DNA of 64,000 bases, taken from positions 8,839,217 to 8,903,216 of the forward strand of contig NC_037597.1 in assembly GCF_003073045.1 (NCBI RefSeq), given 5' to 3'. Under the pieces are notes generated by a model. That model was not told where the DNA came from. It was given only the letters and a program-made list of their open reading frames with translations, and did not search any database. A program made the translations under genes and the position numbers. This document shows, one piece after another, positions 40,350 through 51,625 of the stretch. The number at the start of each line of letters is the position of its first letter. The first letter of the stretch is position 1. The stretch comes from Pomacea canaliculata (taxonomy: Eukaryota; Mollusca; Gastropoda; Architaenioglossa; Ampullariidae).

Positions 40350-43300
40350 CACAAACCACAAATAATCTTCACAGTTTGGTGCCCTCTAACTTTTCGTCTG
40401 GGCTGTGCACTGCTGGCGGGGGTGGAGAGGGGGTGTGTTTTGCTTGTTGGAGACGGCTGTGTGTGGGCCATGTGCATCCTCCTCAAGATGCGGATCTTAG
40501 ATTCTAAAGGCAGCCTGAACCAAAAACCAAAATTAAACTTAAAGATCAGACCTAGCACTGCTAGAAAAAGCGCTTTAAGCTTACGCTTTATGTGTGTATA
40601 CTTATTTATAAATTATTTTCAGTTAGAATTATATTAATATTTTTGTTTTGACGTGCTCATACTAGGGTGGCCCTTAATTCTAATCTCCGTCGTGCCATCC
40701 TAGAACCTGACCGTGTGGAAAGGGATGCTAGACCTGTATTCAAAACCTCTTTTCAAAACGATGCACTATTAGAGTTAGTATCCTCATTAATTAAACCTAT
40801 TGACGCCAAAAGAAGTTGGCACATGTAAAACCTTGCTGGGAAGGGTCAACTTTTGTTTGCAAGCCACAGTACATTAGAATTTTCTTTTCTCAAAAGGAAA
40901 ATCATAGGGAAACCCTATCTGAGCCTGATTGGTCAGCCTGCTCACGTGACTCGTCGTCTCGCATTTCCGGCTGGCAGACTCACGACATTTTGAGCGTTCA
41001 CCAACACACATTACCGTGAGCTCGCCCCGGCGCCTTGAAGATTAAACACGACATTCGTACCGTTGGTATAGTATTATCAGATCAGTCATCTATCTGATGG
41101 CAGCCACTGACCGTTTATCAGCACACAGCCGGAGCGCGAAAACAGAACTTGTGGCTCGTACAAAACCGACGTTATGTGAAAAGGTGCTGACGAAGGAGTT
41201 CGTGAGTTGGGGCTGTTACTGAACCTTTCCAACCCTTTTGACTTCGTCCATGTTTTTTTCTTTGATACCGACTGAACGAAAACAATCTCAGACGTTTCAT
41301 CACTTGCCGTCTCTTTGCGCAGGTTGTTCTTTAGTAACTGATGCTTCCTATCTTATTTGTGCAAATCCAAAGCCCTTGGTTAACACATGCATACAGGAGA
41401 CAAAAATCACGATTAAATCTTTATGACACAGTGTATGTGTGTGTGAAAGCAAGAGAGAGAGAGCAGAAAACTCAAGCAAAAGCAAAAAAGCCCTCTTTCG
41501 TGAAGGATGTCGAGAAACTACGCAATATTTCTTTTGCAAGTTTAAAAAAAAAACTTTCAGTATACTTTATTTAACCGAATTACAATTTAACTATGACAGA
41601 GACAGCTAGTAAACAGGAATTAGGTAGATGCAATTTTCTTTTTGTTTTCAACCGCGATAAAGCAAGGTTTTAAACAAACTAGAATATTTCTCGTGACCTT
41701 TCCTTTTTACATGGAAAACCCAGACAAAAAGCCAATCTGCCGAGTGTTTTAGGAGAGTAAGCAACTGTTGACAACAAAACGTTAAGTGCCTACTAGAAAT
41801 TGTTAACCGTGTCCACTACCTGACACAAATTGACTAAATTGTAGACACCAATTCTGACCGTCTTGGGAAGTGAACTTTACAAAATTTCGACATGAGTTGC
41901 TTATCAGTACCTTCAGAAAGATTTATATTTTGTGACCGTTCGATTCGAATTTCCTCTACAAGTCCATCTGTGTGGATTCTATTATATTTCTTCAGAACCG
42001 TGAAAGTTGAGAAGCACATAAAGCCAGATGACAGCTGTGGGTGAATTGCAGACTATGAAACCCAGTGCATGCACAGCTGACGAACACAGGGCAAAGGTTG
42101 ACAAACGAAACGTGCACCAGGCCCCAGGGCTGAGGACATCGGGTGAGTTTATCGGAGCCAGACACACAAACGTCTTGTTTTCCAAAAAAAAAAACCGTCC
42201 TTACCTTTCGATTGACAGAGGTGGCATCATCGTTGGTTCGTCCTCTTGTTACACACTTGCGTTTGATCTCACTTCACCCGATGTTATCCTGTCGTATAAT
42301 GAAACGGGATGTTATCGGGTTCTTGTCGCCAGTGGAACTCGGTCTGTGTAGGCGGGCAGTGCTCGTATGCATGTGAGATGATTTCGGTGAGGTACCAGCC
42401 CGTTGGTATCTGGAATTGAGCGGTGAGGGCGATAAGCAACTCTGGGCATTTCGCTCTTATTTGGACCGTGGCGTATTCATTCAGATTCACAGGAAGTGAC
42501 AAACCTCCTGTCAGTCATGATGTCTGACTCAAAAACAGTGTCAGCCCTTGATGAGGATTGTTCTTTGTACTAGATGAAGGGTCAGGGATCGGTTAAAAAT
42601 AAGCTTTGCGGACAAATGTGGGGCATTGGGCGGATAGCATTGTTCACATATGTTGCGAGTAAGGGAATTCAACTCTTACAACTGCTGAAAAGTTCTGCCC
42701 GACATCAAACAAATTAACGACCAAGAATACAGCACGAACAAGTACTTTGAGCCTATTCGTTATATGAACATCCCATATCCAGTCTGGAACAGGAATAAAC
42801 CACGCACAGCTGAATACGCGCGACTGTGTAGCGAACTGGGTTGGGAAGATTGGGAAGAGAGAACAATTAAATGAATTAATTGAGTCACTCGACAGTTGTC
42901 TGCACATGTGCATTAATTTGCCTGCTTGTGTTTGTGCGCGCACACGACTGGATTGAGCAGTGACAGACACCGGGACCCTGCAGAAAAGATTTGTAAAGAA
43001 TCAGGTTTGGCTAATGAGACATTGATCAAAATTGTGTCTGATATAGAAATCTGTTTTTCTGAAATCAAATCGTCCAAGTGTTTATAAATGCACCGGAAAC
43101 AAAAGTTCTTTACTTCCCTAAACAAAGAAAGTGGAAACTAAAACCAAAGCCAGCATGACAGGTCTGTTTGTTTTCACAAAATCTGTTTCCTATATAAGCT
43201 GTTTTCCAGACTAGACCATTTGCTCTGAGCTTGAGGCGCACTTGCGTGACCGATCGTGAATTTATGCAACCCTTCTCTCACTTCCTCCCACCCACAACCT

Positions 43301-43789
43301 CCCCCCCCCCCCCCATCTTCTGTTGGTGGTTCTTCCCCACACACACACACATATACAAACGCATGCATGCACGCATCTCGAGCTTGTCTCATTAATTTAA
43401 TATGAAAGTGGTCCCGCCCTAGTCATACACAAACAAGATTCCTCATCTGCTTGAGCTCCGGTCTTTCACGCCTTGCCATCCTCGGCACACATGCACTCCT
43501 CACTTGCTTAGACTGAAAAAGGAGAGTGTGGGGGAGAGAATCGGGATTAAGAGAGACAGAACGGATGACAAAGTTATCTCTTGTTTTGCTAGTTTGTTTT
43601 CTTTGAAAAACCTTGTATCTTTAACACATTTCAGTACCCTGTATAAGCCCTCCAGATTTCCCCATCATAGCGAAGAGTTTTACCACGAGTATTCTTCTGA
43701 TGAAGTACTTTAAGTCTTTTTAAACCCGCGCTCTGCTACTGAGCATCCACAGGTGCTGTGCCCTCACAAACATCCTGTAGTGATTTCCT

Positions 43790-43885
43790 GTCTCAGTTCA
43801 TACTGCCCCCTGTGTGATGTAAAGCTCACTGAACTCGGCTCAGTGTGGAGAAATGCACGATATAATTCCCTTTATTATTATATAG
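43790..43885 (+). mobile_element. LINE/SINE 3' tail fragment
   Basis: TGTGATGTAAAG, then CTCGGCTCAGTGTGGAGAAA and TGCACGATATAA, then TTATTATTATA. This is the conserved 3' tail of a non-LTR element class I recall from many invertebrates (…GTGGAGAAATGCGCTATATAA…). Only the tail is present. Confidence 0.6.
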
Positions 43886-45560
43886 CTGAACCTTGCTAAC
43901 CTATTTCAGTTTTTTTTAAAGCGTAATTCGTTAGTTTAGAGTAGTCCTACCTGCTGAAATAACTTGTTTTTCCGAGGGAGAGCTCTGGGGAAGTTGGTTC
44001 CCATTTTCGCAGCTTTTCAATGGGGTCTGCTGACAAGGAAACCCCCCACTCTCAGCAACTGCAGTTGCAATGATGCCATCACTCATTAGAGTGCTGCAGT
44101 GCTGCCTGGCCAAATACTCTGTGCTTCATGAAGAGATGAAAGATTTTCGATGAGCGTTAATGACAACGTTTGTAAACTCATCACAAGGCGCGGATTATGT
44201 TCCTCTGATATTGCTTATTTACATGTTTTTTCAGGTTTATTTATGGTGTCGTGAGAGTCGTTTCGGCCTCATTCGACGGGATTATCACATAGCCGTACGT
44301 AAGCGTAAGCAGCGTAGAGGGAGAAAGGCTCTCATTTTGATTTCAATTTCGTAACAAATCAAATTTAACAAGCTTTTTCTTTCTGGTCCGTTCACCTCCT
44401 TCCACTTCTGCTCTTTAACCCCTCGCTGTTTACCCCGGTAAATGCAAGAAGAATGCAAAGTAGTCCCTTCCCCACCCCACCCAAAAAATATAAAATAAGC
44501 TGAATAAGACGGTTTACGTCAGTAAAATGTTAAAGCAGTCATAAGGTAAAACAATAATGTAGCATCTGGAAAAAATCATATAACGCGATAGGGTTAGAAA
44601 AACAACAACATCCCTTTTGAAGCCGCATTTCATCACAGGTAAACAAACAGCACGATACTACACATGACATAGGTGGGCAGCATGTGAAAAACAGAAGGCT
44701 AACAGAGGTACCGAGCGCCGAACAACTCAGTGTGAGCGCGCGGTAACAAAGCTTCGTGTCGTCAACAAATGCAGTAAAACGCAACCTGCACAACATCCCA
44801 AACATCAAGAGGTGGGCGCGCTGGCGTACACACTGTCCACGTCACAACAATGCACACAAGAACTATCTCCACCCTCTAGCTAACGGATAGCCTTTCCCGC
44901 TCCCCAGAAACTTATTGGCTTCATGTCAGGCGCATGTCTTAAAAATTATTAATGCACGTTTAAATTCAGGATGAAATTTTGTTTCCACGTACAGAAAATA
45001 GAATAGAATAAAATCTCAAAAAATCAAGCCTCCATATTCTCATGTCAACGCTCCTGACCCTTAACGTGACAGAATGAGACTTACGTGCCTGGAGACAACC
45101 GTTATCACACCCTCGCTCGCTGGCACAAACATGCCGTGCCCAGTTCCTCCCTTTTCCTACTTTTAAGTATAAGTAGTCGTATTTACCACAAGGGTGGGGA
45201 AGAAGTCCGCCTCTGCCAGCTGCTCCGCTGTTGCGTTGACTGCTGGTGAGCGAGAATTGGGGCCAGGCTGCGATGCTGCACCACAAAATTATCAGCGTTG
45301 GAGGGGAGGGTAGCAATTTTTTTTTTTTTTTTGCTTCTACTTCTGCTGCTGCTGATGATGGACTACGTTCACGCGCGGTTTCCCCCATCCCTGCAAATCG
45401 GGGAGGGGCCGAGACGCATGTGCACGTCGGCTAAGTGTTCACAGCTTGCTTGGTCATCTGAGTGAAGTGTTGACTGATCGCATGCACCTATGGTGTCGCA
45501 AGGCAAGCTATGACAGACAAGCAGATGAAATAGCAGATCTTCCCTTTGCCCCCGTGAATG

Positions 45561-45656
45561 AATTGTTCACGACAGGAGGTTTGTGCGATCCGGTGGCGCA
45601 ACGGTTAGAATTGTTCACGACAGGCGGTTTGTGAGGTCTGGTGGAGTAACGGTTAG
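45561..45656 (+). repeat. 48-bp direct duplication at a SINE head
   Basis: AATTGTTCACGACAGG followed by GGTTTGTG and GGTGG...AACGGTTAG occurs twice in tandem, at 45561-45608 and 45609-45656. The unit spans flank plus the first part of the SINE head, so the duplication happened after the SINE inserted. Confidence 0.88.
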
Positions 45657-45740
45657 CGCCTGCTACCAATAAAGGTGAGGACTGGCTGACCTGGGTTCAG
45701 ATCTCGTCTCGGGCACACTGTTCTTTCTCTGTATGTGGAT
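45632..45740 (+). mobile_element. tRNA-derived SINE, 3'-truncated copy
   Basis: GGTCTGGTGGAGTAACGGTT AGCGCC (A-box region), then TGGGTTCAGATCTCGTCTCG (B box) and GGCACACTGTTCTTTC. It matches the heads of the copies at 23228 and 61985 but lacks their GCTGGCTCGGCG tail, ending after TGTATGTGG. Confidence 0.85.
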
Positions 45741-47717
45741 CCTCCCTTCCTGCCTCCACTACTATTTATATTATTTTCCTTGGTGACATCATCATCCATT
45801 TAAAAGGGGTAGATAAGCTATTCACAGTTTCAACCATATAAGACGGACGCACTGGCGTACGCGCTGTTATCGCTTGGAAAGCTCTACGCTGTCCTCTTGT
45901 TCCTTGACCCTAACCGATATTGGTTTGTCTATTAACTTATCTTTAATATAGGAAGAAGTACACCGTTGCTGTGAAAGCTGATTATTATGCGATTCCAGAT
46001 TGTCCATCTTTAGTTAAGGTCCTAGGGTCAATAAACTGAAGGCGGTTTACCGTATCTAGGACACAGTGGAAGCAACCCACTCCACCTTACATGCGTGTTG
46101 CGTAGGCAGTCAAAGGCGTTGAGGTAGGGCGTGGAGTAGTCCTCGATTTGGCGACCTTCTGCTCTGAGCTCGAGGGCACTTAACCACCAGGAAAGGCAGG
46201 AACAGCTGAAAACAAGATGCTTAAGCCCGCTGAGTAAAAACTGGTCTGTTTGCCTGTTTGCGTGCTGATGTTTCGAAAAGCAGCAATCACTCCGTGCAAT
46301 GTTCCGAGACTAAAAGTCATGTTCACGTTTTGATAAGCTGGTCAAAAGAGCAAATGATCTTATGAATGGTAATTTTATGCCAGTTAAACAAAACAAGCAG
46401 CTTAAATTGGACTAGAGAACTAAACAAAGGCTCTTATAGGCTTAACAGAAGAAACGATCGAAAGAATTGTTACCTGGAGGCGGAACTTGATGAACAAGAA
46501 CAAAGACCGCTCAGCAGTAAAGTGAGAATTTTCAATGTGACTTATAATGGCGGTGGAAGATGCACATTATAAGTAAAACAACTAGAATTACTCCAGCTTG
46601 CACTCACGGCGAGAAACTGAGGACAAAGATCCCACCAAAAACTACGACCTCAGGGGCCATAGGAGAGCTCAAGGACAAGCGTCTTGGTTACAAAGTTCTA
46701 AAACTGTGTCCGGACCTTGCAGATGTTGTTTAACCCCTGTATGCGTGACAACAAAGCGATGTTTAAGGTAAAAGAAACATAGTGTCCACGTGGTCTCACT
46801 TTAAAACTTTGGACACAAGAAGCCTTTCCTGGAATTCCCCACTACTCTCGCTTCGTAGCTACGGCCCCATATTGTCAGACTCCCACACTGGTCAGATGGC
46901 CTTACTGACCAAGAGGATTATTCAGACAACAAATTATGAGAATTTGGTCGCTGAGGCAGAAGATGGGGGGAAGATCTGACTCACTGGCAACCAACAGTAA
47001 AAATTGGAGGACCTTTTTTTTTTAACACGATGAAGCTCGGATTGGCGCTGAGGAGCTTGTGCTAGATGCACTTGTTGTGGGAATGCCGCTGGATTTCGAT
47101 TATTTATGGTGCACGTGACAATCGGATCAATCTGCAGCTACGGTGACGGACACGGTAGAAGTCGGATGAAAACAGACGAGAGGGAGGTTAGTGTGGGACT
47201 GATGTTTGGCCGCTCTCTGAACATCGTGGGAAAGAGGTCTCCACTAGTGCTGCTAAGGAGCTGTATAAAAATGTTTGCCTTTTTTCTTATAGACGATAAT
47301 TATATCGTGTATAATGTATAATAATATTGTATATAGTGTATAATAATATTGCTGCACTCTTAAGGACTAGTCTGAGCGTAGATCATAGCCGCAGTGACAT
47401 GCCGCTTACTAACTCTATATCAATACGTTACAGCCAATATGGCGGCTTTTACAACCCATACATTCTAATCAAGCATAGCGCGTATATGCACACAAAACAA
47501 TTACAATCAAACCACAGTCAACACTAGCACACATTGGCCAATACCCACTGTTTGCACGGGAGGCAAAATAAAAAATTAAATAAATGATTTAAAAGAGGAA
47601 GACGTACCGTATCAACACATACTAAATAGACAACAAGACAGATGTTCTCGTATTTCTCCATCATCAAACATAAAACTACACAGCAAGCCCTGTGACCAAA
47701 ACAGTAGGATACAGACG

Positions 47718-48003
47718 GAGGCCTGACGAGAGGGGGGGGGGGACAGGGGGGTCTGGTGTACCCGGGCCCGCGGCTGTCAAGGGGTTCCGGCCTTGGTCAG
47801 TGGATTTTTTTTTTCTTCTTCTCCTTTTCTTTTTCTTTTAAAGAAAGGTCTAAGGACAGAACACCCAAGCATTACACATGCAGAAGTTGAGTTTCATATA
47901 ATAAACATACATTATATACTGGGAAAATAATTTACGATAACAAGTACTAGGGGCCCGGAGAGGTCGTCTGTCCCGGGGCCCGGGCTGGCTCTCGGCGGCC
48001 CTG
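47718..48003. mobile_element. hAT-like MITE with 8-bp target duplication
   Basis: The 8-bp direct repeat TACAGACG flanks the element on both sides (47710-47717 and 48004-48011), as expected of hAT. The right end reverse-complemented reads CAGGGCCGCCGAGAGCC, a hAT-style terminus, and the left end GAGGCCTGACGAGAGGG is a decayed version. The ends are G/C-rich while the middle is T-rich then AT-rich. 286 bp, non-coding. Confidence 0.85.
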
Positions 48004-48742
48004 TACAGACGAATGCCTTATCACCAAAGCAAACAATACAATGGAATCTTGAGCAGGGGCAAAAAACTAGATTTTATTTATTTGTTTAAAAGGGCTCGTG
48101 AGCACATTAAACGCAAATGAGGGTTGGGTTTTTCGGCATAATTGGCGGTCAGGCGGATTGGTTAGGGAGACCATAATTTATTGCTCTTGGGCGACCACGA
48201 GCCAGGCGTGACCAGGAAAAGACATAATAAAATATCAGCTTGATTTTGTTGGCGCCAGGTTGGTTACTTCGCCCTTTCACCCACCGACCAGTCTGTGTGT
48301 GTCCTGGACGACATCAGTTGAGATGTTTAGGTTTTAGACAAAAGAGGAAAGGACAGGTTTTTTTTGTTTGTTTGTTGTTTTTGTCCACATCGGTGTGACT
48401 GGCGCGTGGCCATCCTCTCAAACAGTCATGCAAATTCGGTTTCTGTCTCTCCTTTGGCTGAGTTTATTGCTCATTATTACCAACATCATTAATAATCACC
48501 TAATTAATTGCAACACCATTCAAGCATGCAGCATGTCACAGACAGGTGGGACAAGGTACTCTGTTTTTGAGCGAAAGTATAGCGTTCCCTGCGTTCTGTT
48601 CACATGCAGGTCTAGTCACACGTGTGAAGCAGGAATGTGTGAAAGATCGAGCGTTACTTTATTTAGAATGTTCTAGAAGGGCACCTTCATAACTATGGCT
48701 CATGGAGTTGTCTCAACATGATGCATACTCAACAACAACAGC

Positions 48743-48895
48743 AAAAAACCCAATTTGGATCAGGATATCCTGTAAGTGTAATAGAAAAATTAATAAACGA
48801 TGTTGATGTAGGTGGAGATAAAACACGGAGATAAAATCAAATGTAATCAAATGTATAAATTAGGTAAGCATAAGCTTAAGGAAGAGGTCCACGCA
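48743..48895 (+). repeat. Interspersed repeat family X, copy 1
   Basis: Shares blocks with 59525-59671 in the same orientation: AACCCA(A)TTT, GATC.(G/T)GATATC, AGAAAAATTAATAAAC, GATGTA..TGGAGATAAAA, AGTAATCAA/TGTAATCAA, and a closing AGTCCAC/GGTCCAC. About 150 bp in both copies. I do not know this family. Confidence 0.8.
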
Positions 48896-49340
48896 CGCAA
48901 AACCACTCCATGTAGGGCCGGTGCTAGACTATGCTGCGTCTTAGGAAAAAAAAAAAAAAAAAGACTGTAGACCCTCCAAGATTCCACAAAAATGTCAAGA
49001 AATAATAACAAATTATTTAATTAATTTATATGTGAGGGTCATCAAACTGAAGCTTACCGTTCGAGACACTGTAATAAGTCCAACGTACACTTACCCCGCG
49101 TATACACGACGTGTTACAAATACAAACACATAACGCCCGACGAGCCCCCGCAGATGACGATGAAGAGAGCTGCAGTTGATGGAGAATCCGGAGAAGTAGA
49201 AGTTTAGAGGAATGTCACTGAGAGATGTATAAAGAAAATGGCCGCAGAATAACGTTGGTCTTCTCGCAGCTGACTCAGCCATAAAAGTGTTTTCTTTGTG
49301 TGACGTCTTTTCTTTTCCAAACGGAGTGGAACAAATGACG

Positions 49341-49382
49341 CACACAAGACGTCAGACACCAGACGTCAGACACAAGACGCCA
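49341..49382 (+). repeat. Short tandem repeat of AGACGTCAGACAC
   Basis: Three imperfect adjacent units of 13-14 bp, each with an ACGTC core, in otherwise gene-free sequence. Confidence 0.75.
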
Positions 49383-50175
49383 TTTATACACCAAACAATA
49401 CGAGACCTACCACAACTCGTTGCAGACACCTTTCTCTCTGAACACACGTCATCTGAACACATCGTGGATAACACAAACAGTTTTTAAACAAAATCTTTGT
49501 ATAGAAGAGCCCGTCAGTACACTGAGTGTGTATGAGGCTTGGATTTCTTAAAGTGGAGGGTGGTTAGGACGACTTGTAGAGGCTTTTGGGAGAATTTCAG
49601 TATTTTTGTTTGTTGTTTTTTTTTTCCTGTTGTACAAAATAGTCCATCACCGAAACTACATTAGTGGAAAAAAAAAAGGAAATAGAAACATTAAGAGGCG
49701 AGAGATGATTGATGTGCTTTGCTGTAACTACGGCTATTAAGAGCAAAACGTCCTCTGCGGGGCTTGGACACCTATTTATATCTTTGGAAACGACGCTTTT
49801 CCTCGACCTCCAATGAAAACGTTTAATTAAATTCCTTTGAACTAAGAAGACGACGCAAAAAGTCTCCACATCTCCATGCCAACAGCTCCCAACAACAGAC
49901 GGCGGAGCGATTCACCTGCAATGCTGCATTCTGATTAAGTAGACCGTATAGGCTGTCTTGCTCTCGAGACCCCAACGCGGCATCTAGTTCAAACTTCAAA
50001 ATCATTCTTCAATAAAGTATGCATCTTCAGACGTGAGAACTTCACAGATTACGATTGTAATTTTTCGTACGAAATTTTCTCTCATAACCACTGAGCATGA
50101 CTTGGCAGTTTCACTAGACGGAAAGAGCGCTTTTTACTCAACTAAAACCTAGGAAAGTAAGGTTTTAAGCCAGTT

Positions 50176-51267
50176 GTAGTCGCTACTCAGGTTACGATAA
50201 AAATTCTCGGAAAATTCGCCTCGGTATTCGAGCATTCGCTCGGGTATGAGCGAAGCTGTGGTTACGCCACGTGTTTCCGGCTGCTATATCCCGTTCAGTG
50301 TGCGTTTAATTGCTCGTAGCGGGAGCATCTCAGTTTGTTTTTCGCCTGTTTGTTTGTTTGTTTGTTTGTTTGTTTGTTTGTTTGTTTTTCACTTACGTGC
50401 AGAAATTTTGTAACTCACGACGTCGCCCAAGAAGGTGCTTGCTAACGTGGAAGAAGGATACAATTACTATAGAACCGAAGACGGAGATAACAGGAAAGAA
50501 CGAACAAATTCTTTATTCTACGATCCTTTTGAGATATTCGGAAAACACGAATGTGATCTGCGTGAGGCTGCTCTCGCCAAGTTGTACAGCCGTTCATCAT
50601 CAACAATCTGCAGTATCCTGAAGAAGAAGGAAACAATTTAGAAGCTTGAAGTGGCCGTAGGAGTTACCATGATTACCAAGCAACGTCCACAACTCCTAGA
50701 TGTCGAGAAGCTGTTGTTGGTGTGGATCAACGAGAAGCAGCCAGAAGGCGATTTTGTGTTTGAATGTATTAAGAGCTCAGTGGCAAAGGCGCTGTGTGTT
50801 GACACCAGGCATATCGTCTGAAGATGAGGCATGCAAGGCAAGCCGGGGATGGTTCGAAAAATTTTAAAACGTCAACCGGTATACACAGTGGGGACTCTAC
50901 AGCTGCTGCAGAGAAATTTGTGCCCGAGTTCCATGAACTCATTACTGGTGAGGGGACCTACATCACGGCCGAGGAGAAGCCTTTGTCTGGTCACAAGCCA
51001 GTGAATGATAGGTTTACCCTCTTGCACCATGAACCTTCAACAAAAAAAAACTATGAATCAGAGAATCATTGTTCTTTGTTAGAAAAATTACTTTTATTCT
51101 GCATAAAATATTATGTTAATTGATTTTTATATTGACTTTTTACGATATGAAAGGGATTAATTAGATTTCCATTATTTTAAATGGGAAAATTAGTTTTGAA
51201 ATACGAGTTTTTCACGATACGAGCTACATCATGGAACGAATTAAATTCGTAATTCTAAGCGCGACTG
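50176..51267 (+). mobile_element. Tigger1-like (pogo superfamily) transposon, internally deleted
   Basis: Right end reverse-complemented CAGTCGCGCTTAGAATTACG followed by TA; the left end near GTAGTCGCTACTCAGGTTAC is a decayed match. Transposase pieces in order: TSPKK near 50419, the DNA-binding stretch LAKLYSRSSSTICSILKKKE (about 50575-50635), VTMITKQRPQLLDVEKLLLV (about 50665-50725), GWFEKFKTSTGIHS (about 50848-50890), then AAAEKFVPEFHELI and TYITAEEKPLSGHKPVNDRF. These match my memory of human TIGD1/Tigger1. The stretch with the first catalytic Asp (FNCDETGL) between EG and TYITAEE is absent. The frame is interrupted at least three times. It is non-functional. Confidence 0.88.
50350..50390 (+). 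repeat. (GTTT)n microsatellite
   Basis: About nine TTTG units, located in the 5' non-coding part of the Tigger1-like element. Confidence 0.95.
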
Positions 51268-51477
51268 TATTTGATTACCGGAACGCAAAAGTTAATTGTT
51301 GAAGGTTTTATAATTGTGTTGACTTCTTTGGTTTTAGGGAGGTAGGGGGACAGCTTGGTTTGTCGCTTGCTTTGTTGGGAAGTGCATCCAGAGGTGGTTT
51401 TGCGCTTTGAAGGAAGAGTAAGGGGAGGAAACCGGAGAAAACTACCGATGGCCTTCCCTGCGAACAGGTGTCACATA

Positions 51478-51502
51478 AGTGCCTTGAGACGAGATCTGAA
51501 CC
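51478..51502 (-). mobile_element. SINE B-box scrap
   Basis: GCCTTGAGACGAGATCTGAA reverse-complemented matches the SINE segment TTCAGATCTCGTCTCGGGC closely. Only about 22 bp are recognisable. Confidence 0.4.
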
Positions 51503-51515
51503 AGAAAATGAGTTT

Positions 51516-51625
51516 TCACCACACTATCCGCCCAGAAGCAGCAGTTCGAGCTATAAATCATTTGAAATTAAAGAGTCCTGGACCTGATGGAATACTGTTG
51601 ATGAAATGTCAAAGACCTCTCGGGG
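51516..51625 (+). mobile_element. Non-LTR reverse transcriptase fragment
   Basis: One frame reads AAVRAINHLKLKSPGPDGIL. The spacing of the Lys-rich stretch and SPGPDG is the fingers-region motif of LINE reverse transcriptases. The rest of the element is not recognised nearby. Confidence 0.65.

Noticed and set aside
42284-42502. Minus-strand ORF with fairly protein-like composition (QIPTGWYLTE)
   Set aside because: No recognised family, no convincing splice context and no neighbouring exon; too weak to call.
44966-45388. 140-codon minus-strand ORF in a GC-richer area
   Set aside because: Composition and simple-sequence runs suggest chance; it could overlap a 5' UTR of ENTPD but nothing proves it.
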